The position numbers and the translations under genes are program-made. Below, in pieces: positions 1 through 5,919 of a DNA stretch of 8,206 nucleotides. Position 1 is the first letter of the stretch. Every line of letters begins with the position of its first letter. Below the pieces are notes generated by a model that worked only from the letters and a program-made list of their open reading frames with translations, was not told where the DNA came from and ran no database searches. Source of the stretch: JAJPXC01 sp964562375 (lineage in GTDB: Bacteria > Bacteroidota > Bacteroidia > Bacteroidales > Muribaculaceae); NCBI GenBank assembly GCA_964562375.1, contig CAZLSW010000105.1:1-8206 (forward strand). Reading direction: 5' to 3'.

Positions 1-56
1 CTAATCACTAATCACTAATCACTAATCACTAATCACTAATCACTAATACTTAATAC
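1..56. repeat. Heptamer tandem array at the panC 3' end
   Basis: Six perfect head-to-tail copies of CTAATCA fill 1-42, followed by two diverged copies (CTAATAC, TTAATAC) to 56. The array runs off the left edge, so its full size is unknown. Read in the direction of panC the unit is TGATTAG, which carries a TGA and a TAG. Because the period is 7, stop triplets fall in all three frames. The panC stop codon (50-52) lies inside the last diverged unit, so the array begins at the end of the gene. No function is known to me. Confidence 0.95.
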
Positions 57-898
57 TTTATGTTGTCGATTAGGCGAACGTCGCCGCAGTAGACGGTGAC
101 GCAACCAGCAGCCGGGGTCTCCCCTTCCTTGGGCCACGCGTCAACGGGCTGCATGGTAATAGCGTCGACAATTTCATAATACTCTACCTCAAGACCCGGT
201 TGGGAGTTGATTTCGGCAACCACGCGGTCGATCACCTCGCGGGGAGTGAGGCCATCGGCTTTCCAGTCGAGGCTCTTGGCCAACACTTTGTGGATGTGGG
301 GAACGATCGCGCGCTGCTCCTTGCTCAGGCGCACGTTGCGGCTGCTCAGGGCCAAGCCATCGGCCTCGCGCACGATGGGGCAGGCCACAATCTCGATGGG
401 CGAACCCATAATCTGGGCCATGCGGCGTATCACGGCAATCTGCTGGAAGTCCTTCTCACCGAAGTAGGCCCGGTCAGGGTTAACGTAATTGAACAACCGG
501 CTTACGATTTGGCACACACCGTTGAAGTGGCCAGGACGCATCGGGCCTTCCATCACCTCAGCCACGGGACCGAGATCCCATTGGGTGTCGTCTTTTTCAG
601 GGTAAATCTCCTCCACCGATGGGATGAAGGCGATGTCGGCGCCCGCTTCCTCGAGCAGTGCCACGTCGGCCTCCTCGGTGCGGGGATATGTGGCCAGGTC
701 GGCCGCATTGTTGAATTGAGTGGGGTTGACAAACACGCTTACTACCGTGGCGTCGTTCTCCTTTACGGAGCGATCCACCAGCGAGCGATGGCCTGCGTGG
801 AGGGCCCCCATTGTGGGTACCAGGCCTATAGTCAAGCCTTTATCACGCAATTGAGCGAGGGCCTCGCGCAATTGGTCAACTTTTCGTATGATTCGCAT
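50..898 (-). CDS. panC: Pantothenate synthetase (pantoate--beta-alanine ligase)
   Basis: PanC condenses pantoate and beta-alanine with ATP, via a pantoyl-adenylate, to give pantothenate, AMP and pyrophosphate. It is the last step of vitamin B5 synthesis and is cytosolic. The 282-residue product has normal family length. Visible marks are the nucleotidyltransferase HxGH site (PTMGALHAGH, residues 28-37), the pantoate-binding FVNPTQFN (56-63), RPGHFNGV (121-128), FGEKDFQQ (146-153) and the late SSRN motif (185-188). The ATG at 896-898 gives the standard MxIIRKV-like N-terminus and is preceded by AT-rich sequence with no Shine-Dalgarno site, as is usual in Bacteroidota. A promoter-like pair sits about 25 nt upstream. 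No other pan gene is in the window, so panC appears to be transcribed separately from the oxalate genes. The identification is secure. Confidence 0.97.
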   Translation of the reverse strand: MRIIRKVDQLREALAQLRDKGLTIGLVPTMGALHAGHRSLVDRSVKENDATVVSVFVNPTQFNNAADLATYPRTEEADVALLEEAGADIAFIPSVEEIYPEKDDTQWDLGPVAEVMEGPMRPGHFNGVCQIVSRLFNYVNPDRAYFGEKDFQQIAVIRRMAQIMGSPIEIVACPIVREADGLALSSRNVRLSKEQRAIVPHIHKVLAKSLDWKADGLTPREVIDRVVAEINSQPGLEVEYYEIVDAITMQPVDAWPKEGETPAAGCVTVYCGDVRLIDNIKY

Positions 899-923
899 CT
901 TCGAAGAATTAAAAATTCGCCCG

Positions 924-954
924 CAAAATTACTAATTATCCGTGAAATAATAAA
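924..954 (-). promoter_or_regulatory. Putative Bacteroidota-type promoter of panC
   Basis: Read on the minus strand there is TAATTTTG (924-931), a full match to the TAnnTTTG -7 consensus. TTTA (951-954) lies exactly 19 nt upstream, one base off the TTTG -33 element. Transcription would start near 916-920 and give a leader of about 20 nt. The -33 element overlaps the U-tract of the terminator just upstream. This is inferred from consensus only. Confidence 0.55.
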
Positions 955-987
955 AAAAAGGTGACGTATACTCGCGTACTCGCCACC
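952..987 (-). terminator. Rho-independent terminator of the small RNA unit
   Basis: On the minus strand 987-960 can fold into a 12-position stem (9 Watson-Crick pairs, 2 G-U pairs, one A-A mismatch) capped by a GCGA loop of the GNRA type. Eight T residues (959-952) follow at once. This is the textbook form of an intrinsic terminator. It lies about 320 bp past nifJ and just before panC, so it most simply ends the transcript that starts near 1226. It could also act as an attenuator ahead of panC. Confidence 0.8.
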
Positions 988-1226
988 CGGCTTCCATACA
1001 ATTTAAAAGGGATTAGAAATGTTGCTTGTTTAAATGTTTTCTCCTTAAATGCTTGTTCCGTCACTGGAAGAGATTTAGCCTTAAGTTGCTTTCAGTAAAC
1101 CGTGTCTGTTAAGTTTTTGTATTTCTTGAGAGATAGATAGGGAATTATATGTGAGTATCACATCGTTTCCTACGTTAGAGTATTTAGCGTTTTATGTTGA
1201 TAATTGAGATCTGTTTTTCTATTTCA
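952..1226 (-). ncRNA. Putative ~270-nt small non-coding RNA
   Basis: This stretch lies between a full-consensus promoter (1232-1262) and a strong terminator (952-987), both on the minus strand, with no convincing reading frame between them. Local hairpins can be seen. GGAA/TTCC encloses the perfect ATGTGA-TAC-TCACAT stem-loop (1141-1170), and TTCC-GTCACT-GGAA spans 1056-1069. The motif CATTTAA and the motif ACAAGCA each occur twice in 1021-1060. I see no RNase P, tmRNA or tRNA signature. The layout resembles what I recall of the Bacteroidales-1 RNA motif, an orphan RNA with a Bacteroidota promoter and a terminator, and a 6S-like RNA is another option. I cannot confirm either from sequence alone. 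The start is estimated from the -7 box. The alternative is a long leader of panC. Confidence 0.55.
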
Positions 1227-1231
1227 CGCCA

Positions 1232-1262
1232 CAAAGGTACAACGAATTTTTGAAAAAACAAA
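1232..1262 (-). promoter_or_regulatory. Full-consensus Bacteroidota promoter
   Basis: The minus strand carries TTTG (1262-1259), a 19-nt spacer, then TACCTTTG (1239-1232). Both boxes match the primary sigma factor consensus of Bacteroides (TTTG / TAnnTTTG) and the spacing is ideal. The predicted start is near 1226. The next gene downstream, panC, is over 300 bp away behind a terminator, so the promoter appears to drive an RNA gene. Confidence 0.75.
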
Positions 1263-1300
1263 ATCTTAAATTATTGTTTAAGAATATTAACCCACAATAA
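1252..1300 (-). terminator. Possible weak terminator after nifJ
   Basis: Eight bases past the nifJ stop, 1300-1271 on the minus strand has 7-bp arms TTATTGT/ACAATAA around an inner TTAA/TTAA stem. U-rich sequence ending in six T follows (to about 1253). The stem is AT-only apart from one pair, so strength is doubtful. Its U-rich tail overlaps the -33 element of the next promoter. Confidence 0.4.
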
Positions 1301-1307
1301 GTAATTT

Positions 1308-4300
1308 TTAACATTTACTCAGCAGGTCGTAGAGGGTGTCACAGCGGGCTTTCAACTCAGGCTGCAGGATGGACGCCTCCTTGGGGTCGATCATGCGAAG
1401 GTCGGCGTAACGATCCTCGCCATTGATGAAATCAATCAAGCCGGGATTGTCGCCAGGGGCTTGGCTGTCAAGGGTCAACGGGTTCTTCCCATCCTTGGCC
1501 AAAAGCGGGTTGTAGCGATACAATTGCCAGTAGCCCGATTCCACCGCAGCGCGCTCCTCGAGGATGCTGTGGCCAAGGCCGAGATGGATGCCATGCTCGA
1601 TACAGGGGCAGTAGCAGATCACTATCGACGGACCAGGATAGGCCTCTGCCTCGGTCAATGCCTTGATCGCTTGCTCGTAGGAGCCACCCAAGGCGATTTG
1701 GGCCACGTAGACCGTGCCATAGGACATCATCATTCGGCCGAGGTCCTTCTTGTAGGTGCGCTTGCCGTCGGCGGCATAATTCATGACCGCACTCAAAGGT
1801 GTGGCCTTCGACATCTGTCCACCCGTGTTGGAATAGCACTCGGTGTCCATCACCAAGAGGTTGATATCGACGTTTTGGGCAAGCACGTGATCGACCCCGG
1901 CAAAACCGATGTCGTAGGCCCAACCGTCGCCTCCGATAGCCCATACGCTCTTCTTGCCAAGCATGTCGGCATGGTTAAGCACGGTTTGGGCCTCGGGTGA
2001 GGCAAGTTTGGCGTCCTTGATGGCCTTAACGAGGGCCTGGCCGGCTGTGTAGCTCTCCTTGGGGTCGTCCTTGGCGGTAAGCCATGCGTTGCAGGGATCG
2101 GGAAGAGTGGAGGATAGCTTGGTGACAGCCTTGACAAGGGCTTTGCGGCGGTAGTCCATGGCCACAGCCATGCCGTAGCCATATTCTGCGTTGTCCTCAA
2201 AAAGGGAATTGCCCCAAGCCGGGCCTTGACCGTGCTGGTTGACGCTGTAGGCCATCGACGGGAAATCGGCGCCCCAAATCGAGGAACACCCGGTGGCATT
2301 GGCGATGACCATGCGCTCGCCGAACAGTTGGGTGACCAACTTGACGTAGGGCGTTTCGCCACAACCCGCGCAAGCCCCCGAGAACTCCAGACACGGCACG
2401 TGGAATTGCGAGCCGTTGATGGTGTCGCGGGGGATAAGGTTGTCCTTGATCGAGACATGCTGCTGGCAGTAGTCGAGCAACTGGGCCTGCTCGTCATGGA
2501 TGGTGTCGATCGGCACCATCGTTAAGGCGTGACCCGGGCAGATGAGCGAACAAGATGAGCAGCCCGTGCAGTCGTCGGGATAAACCTGGATGCGATATTG
2601 GTAGGGATGCAACGCGGGAGCACCCTCGGCACCTTTGGTAATCAAATCCTTAGGAGCCGCAGCTTTTTCCTGAGCCGAGAGCAGATAGGGACGGATGGAT
2701 GCGTGGGGGCAAACAAGAGAGCATTCGGTGCACTCGACGCATTTGTCGACGTCCCATTGGGGGATGTGGAGGGCGATGCGACGCTTCTCGTAAGCGGTGG
2801 TACCCATAGGTTCGCGGCCGTCGGGTGAGAAGGCTGAGACGGGGAGGAAGTCGCCCTCGCGAGCAAGGCACGGGCGGGAGATCTCGTCAAAGAAGGCGAG
2901 GGTGGCACCTTTTTGGGAGGGATTAATAGCGGTATCACGGTTTGGGCTTATCGGCTTATCGACGCAAGATTGCGAAGCTGTAGCACCCCAATCGGCGGGG
3001 TAATTGATCTCTTGGATCGCGGCTACGGCCTCGGCGATGGCGGCGAGGTTGTCGGCCACCACTTTTCCACCCTCGTGCTTATACACCTGGGAGATGCGTT
3101 GCTGGAGGTCGGCGTAGGCTTTGTCGAAAGGAACGATGGGCATAAGGTGGAGGAACACCGTTTCCATAATCGTGTTGATCCTCACGCCCAGATTATGGCG
3201 GGCGGCGATGGCCGCGGCGTCGACGTTGTAAAATTTCACGCGCTTTTGGGCGATGTCGCGCTTTAGTGAAGCGGGGAAGATGCGGTCCATGTCGTCGAGG
3301 GTCCAGGAGGATGCGAGGACGAAGATCCCGCCGGGCTTTAGGTTGCCCGTAAGCTCGAAACGGTTGACGTAAGTGTCCTTGTTGCAGGCCACATAATCGG
3401 CGTGCTCGATGCAGTATTCGCTGTGGATAGGCTTGGTGTCAATACGCAGTTGCGAGACGGTGTAGCCGCCCGATTTCTTTGCCGAATACTGGAAATAGGC
3501 TTGCGCGTAATATTGGTCGGTGTCGCCGATGATAGCCGCGGCCTGCTTGGTGGCGCCCACAGTGCCGTCGGCCCCGATGCCGTAGAACTGTGCCGCTATC
3601 ATCCCCTCGGGAGCGATGTAGATGGGTTCGCCCAAGGGTAAAGACAAGTGGGAAACGTCGTCGTCAATGCCCACAGTGAATCGTGGCTTAGGATTTTCGG
3701 AAAGAAGATTATCAAAAACGGCCTTCACCATCGTGGGGTCAAACTCCTTGCTGCTCAACCCGTAACGACCTCCGATGACCAGCACGTCGCGACCGGTCTG
3801 CTGCACAGCCGCGGCAACGTCGGTGAACAGCGGTTCGCCCAGGGAGCCAGGTTCTTTTGTGCGATCAAGCACGGCTATACGCTTGACGCTTTGGGGGATA
3901 GCTGCGAGCAACGCCTCGGCCGAGAACGGCCGGTAAAGTCTCACTTTAACGGCGCCCACCTTGTAGCCGTGCTGGTTGAGCCACGCCACGGTCTCCTCGG
4001 ACACCTCACAGCTCGAACCCATGGAGATCACCACAGCCTCAGCCTCTGGATCCCCCACGTAATCAAACAAATGATAGTGGCGCCCGGTCAACTCCCCTAC
4101 CCTGTCCATCTGCCGCTGTACAATGGCCGGGAAAGCGTCGTAATAAGGATTAGCGGCCTCGCGATTTTGGAAATACACGTCGGGATTTTGGGCCGTACCG
4201 CGTATGTCGGGGTGCTCGGGGTTCATCGAGCGCTGACGGAAAGCCAATACCTTCTCGCGGTCGACCAGCGAGAAGATATCGGCGTAGGGAAGCATAGAGA

Positions 4301-4838
4301 TAGTCGACATCTCATTGGATGTGCGGAAGCCGTCGAAGCCGTGCAGCACTGGCACTCGCCCGTCCACCGCGGCCAAGTGGGCCACAATTCCCAGGTCGTG
4401 GGTCTCCTGAACGGAGGCCGACATGAGTATGGCGAAGCCCGTGGTGCGCGTGGCCATCACGTCGCTGTGGTCGCCGAAGATGCTCAACGCGTGGGTGGCA
4501 ACCGAGCGGCATCCGATATGAAACACGCCGGGGAGCAACTCGCCCGCGATTTTGAACATATTGGGGATCATCAGCATCAACCCCTGGGAGGAGGTAAACG
4601 TGGTGGCGAGAGTGCCTCCCGACAGCGCGCCGTGGGTAGCGCCGGCCGCACCCAGTTCGCTCTCCATCTCACGCACTTCGAGGGGCATGCCCTCGAAGTT
4701 GGTGATCCCCTGCATCGCCCATTTTTGGGCAATTTCGCCCATCTCGGCAATAGGGGTGATGGGGTAAACGGTGGCCATCTCGCTCAGGGCGTAGGCCGCG
4801 TAGGTGGCGGCTGTGCCGCCGTCGACTATCTTCTTCAT
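1308..4838 (-). CDS. nifJ: Pyruvate:ferredoxin (flavodoxin) oxidoreductase, single-chain
   Basis: The 1176-residue product is a full-length single-chain PFOR, which interconverts pyruvate + CoA with acetyl-CoA + CO2 while passing two electrons to ferredoxin or flavodoxin in the cytosol. The N-terminal pyrimidine-binding domain has YPITP (25-29), E61 and R111, which align by a constant offset of 3 with T31, E64 and R114 of the Desulfovibrio africanus enzyme. The usual TPSS substrate loop reads TPIA here. A CoA-binding region follows (about 255-415). Two 4Fe-4S clusters are seen at C700/703/706/710 and C757/760/763/767. The C-terminal ThDP domain has CAGC (823-826), C851, GGDGWAYDIG (969-978), YSNTGG (1002-1007) and C1079, giving the proximal-cluster ligands. 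It starts 6 bp after the transporter stop and so is almost surely co-transcribed with it. Substrate preference in this oxalate setting is open. Confidence 0.95.
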   Translation of the reverse strand: MKKIVDGGTAATYAAYALSEMATVYPITPIAEMGEIAQKWAMQGITNFEGMPLEVREMESELGAAGATHGALSGGTLATTFTSSQGLMLMIPNMFKIAGELLPGVFHIGCRSVATHALSIFGDHSDVMATRTTGFAILMSASVQETHDLGIVAHLAAVDGRVPVLHGFDGFRTSNEMSTISMLPYADIFSLVDREKVLAFRQRSMNPEHPDIRGTAQNPDVYFQNREAANPYYDAFPAIVQRQMDRVGELTGRHYHLFDYVGDPEAEAVVISMGSSCEVSEETVAWLNQHGYKVGAVKVRLYRPFSAEALLAAIPQSVKRIAVLDRTKEPGSLGEPLFTDVAAAVQQTGRDVLVIGGRYGLSSKEFDPTMVKAVFDNLLSENPKPRFTVGIDDDVSHLSLPLGEPIYIAPEGMIAAQFYGIGADGTVGATKQAAAIIGDTDQYYAQAYFQYSAKKSGGYTVSQLRIDTKPIHSEYCIEHADYVACNKDTYVNRFELTGNLKPGGIFVLASSWTLDDMDRIFPASLKRDIAQKRVKFYNVDAAAIAARHNLGVRINTIMETVFLHLMPIVPFDKAYADLQQRISQVYKHEGGKVVADNLAAIAEAVAAIQEINYPADWGATASQSCVDKPISPNRDTAINPSQKGATLAFFDEISRPCLAREGDFLPVSAFSPDGREPMGTTAYEKRRIALHIPQWDVDKCVECTECSLVCPHASIRPYLLSAQEKAAAPKDLITKGAEGAPALHPYQYRIQVYPDDCTGCSSCSLICPGHALTMVPIDTIHDEQAQLLDYCQQHVSIKDNLIPRDTINGSQFHVPCLEFSGACAGCGETPYVKLVTQLFGERMVIANATGCSSIWGADFPSMAYSVNQHGQGPAWGNSLFEDNAEYGYGMAVAMDYRRKALVKAVTKLSSTLPDPCNAWLTAKDDPKESYTAGQALVKAIKDAKLASPEAQTVLNHADMLGKKSVWAIGGDGWAYDIGFAGVDHVLAQNVDINLLVMDTECYSNTGGQMSKATPLSAVMNYAADGKRTYKKDLGRMMMSYGTVYVAQIALGGSYEQAIKALTEAEAYPGPSIVICYCPCIEHGIHLGLGHSILEERAAVESGYWQLYRYNPLLAKDGKNPLTLDSQAPGDNPGLIDFINGEDRYADLRMIDPKEASILQPELKARCDTLYDLLSKC

Positions 4839-4844
4839 ATCTTA

Positions 4845-5813
4845 TTATATTGCTCCGCGGCAGCAGAGGTCGGTGATCCACAACCACAGCGGGCACATAC
4901 CCATGAACAAGATCACTGACAACGTCAATGACGATGTACCTGTGGCTACATAGGTGTCATACTCATCGGCAATGATAATACCCGAGAATGCCGGGGGAAG
5001 AGCTGCGGCTACAACGAGCATCTTGAGGTTCATCGGGTCCATCTTGAAGATAAGACCGGCGATAAGGATCATCGCGGGCATCATCACCAGCTTGAGGATA
5101 GAGCCGAGGACCGCCTGCCAGTTGATCTGGAGCTTGACAGCCGAAAGGGTTATACCAGCCGAGAACACAGCCATGGAGGCGTTGGCGCCCTTGATCAGGT
5201 CGAACGAGGGGCTGAGCCATGCGGGCCAAGGTATACCGATCACTACCCAAATCACCGCCAAGATAGGAGCCCAAGCCACAGGCTGTTCCAAGGCGTGGAT
5301 CACGGGCTTCCAAGCACTCTCCTTCTTGCCGGCGGCCTTGGCGTCGCCAGCGTTCAACAGAGCCAAGCCTACAGGGATTCCCACGGCGTTCACCACGATT
5401 CCCACGATAGCCACCACGAGGGCCACATAGGCGTTGGTGCCGAAGATAGGCTCCAGCACGGCAAAACCGAGGAAGCCGATGGTAGGCGAACCGCTAATCA
5501 GGGCCGACACGGCGGCGTCGGCCTGAGTGTTCTGCTTGAAGCAGTAGCGGAACACAAAGTACACTATCATAAAGCACATCATCAGCACTATCAGCGAAAT
5601 GAGCGACAGCTTGATGTCCTTTACGAGCATCTCTCGGGAAGCATCGACAATCGATACAAACAGGGCAGCCGGCAACGCGTAGTCGAGCACTACCTTGTTG
5701 AATTTCTTGGAGTCTTCCCCATTGAAAATGCCTTTCTTGCCCGAAATGTAACCGGCAAGCATCACTACGATGATCGGGACGATCGCGTAGAGAATAATAT
5801 GAGACATATCCAT
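4845..5813 (-). CDS. AEC-family transporter, candidate oxalate/formate carrier
   Basis: This 322-residue inner-membrane protein has about ten hydrophobic segments (roughly 6-24, 40-56, 68-90, 103-123, 128-153, 178-198, 208-228, 232-257, 263-283, 290-315) in two blocks joined by a charged loop near 155-170. This is the auxin efflux carrier (AEC) layout, and the length is typical. Members move organic anions such as malate, and E. coli YfdV sits with the Frc/Oxc homologues YfdW/YfdU. Its place between oxc and nifJ makes oxalate import or oxalate/formate exchange the leading guess, but the substrate cannot be read from sequence. A pyruvate or dicarboxylate role tied to PFOR is the alternative. 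There is no signal peptide. ATG 5811-5813 is taken as the start, and Met3 is an equally plausible one. The stop lies 6 bp before nifJ. Confidence 0.88.
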   Translation of the reverse strand: MDMSHIILYAIVPIIVVMLAGYISGKKGIFNGEDSKKFNKVVLDYALPAALFVSIVDASREMLVKDIKLSLISLIVLMMCFMIVYFVFRYCFKQNTQADAAVSALISGSPTIGFLGFAVLEPIFGTNAYVALVVAIVGIVVNAVGIPVGLALLNAGDAKAAGKKESAWKPVIHALEQPVAWAPILAVIWVVIGIPWPAWLSPSFDLIKGANASMAVFSAGITLSAVKLQINWQAVLGSILKLVMMPAMILIAGLIFKMDPMNLKMLVVAAALPPAFSGIIIADEYDTYVATGTSSLTLSVILFMGMCPLWLWITDLCCRGAI

Positions 5814-5847
5814 AATTGAAACGTATTAATGGGTGATTAATAGCTAA

Positions 5848-5919
5848 TTAAAGCTTTAAAGCCTTAAAGATTTAAATCATTAAAGCTTTAAAGCGTTAAG
5901 GAGTTAAACGGTTACCTCC
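5848..5919. repeat. Octamer tandem array at the oxc 3' end
   Basis: Nine units in strict 8-bp register are headed TTAAAGCT, TTAAAGCC, TTAAAGAT, TTAAATCA, TTAAAGCT, TTAAAGCG, TTAAGGAG, TTAAACGG and TTACCTCC. The first six are clear copies of TTAAAGNN and the last three decay into the oxc coding end. The oxc stop codon is the TTA of unit eight (5904-5906). In the gene direction every unit ends in TAA, and a period of 8 places a stop in all three frames. Two blocks sharing TTAAAGCTTTAAAGC recur 32 bp apart (5848 and 5880), and TTAAAGCTTTAA is palindromic. Two looser 11-bp units starting TTAAT precede the array (5826-5847). The array fills most of the 90-bp oxc-transporter gap, where I see no clear promoter. 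Confidence 0.9.

Noticed and set aside
1..56. CRISPR array
   Set aside because: The units are 7 bp and contiguous with no spacers.
200..964. 254-codon open frame on the plus strand across panC
   Set aside because: It is the antisense shadow of panC. Its end runs through the AT-rich panC upstream region and the terminator A-tract.
936..1001. 21-codon open frame starting MEAGWRVREY on the minus strand, upstream of panC
   Set aside because: It reads straight through the terminator hairpin and T8 tract, has no initiation context, and looks like chance.
1149..1163. ATGTGA-GTA-TCACAT as a CRP operator
   Set aside because: The half-sites TGTGA/TCACA are 3 bp apart, not 6, so it does not fit a CRP site. 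An RNA hairpin inside the small RNA is a better reading.
3648..4919. Long open frame (423 codons) on the plus strand opposite nifJ
   Set aside because: It is antisense to a clearly conserved PFOR, has a His/Gly/Arg-rich composition typical of mirrored GC-rich codons, and has no family resemblance or start signals.
5818..5825. TACGTTTC on the minus strand as a -7 box for the transporter gene
   Set aside because: It lies only 4 nt from the ATG, has a mismatch at the final G, and has no partner -33 box.
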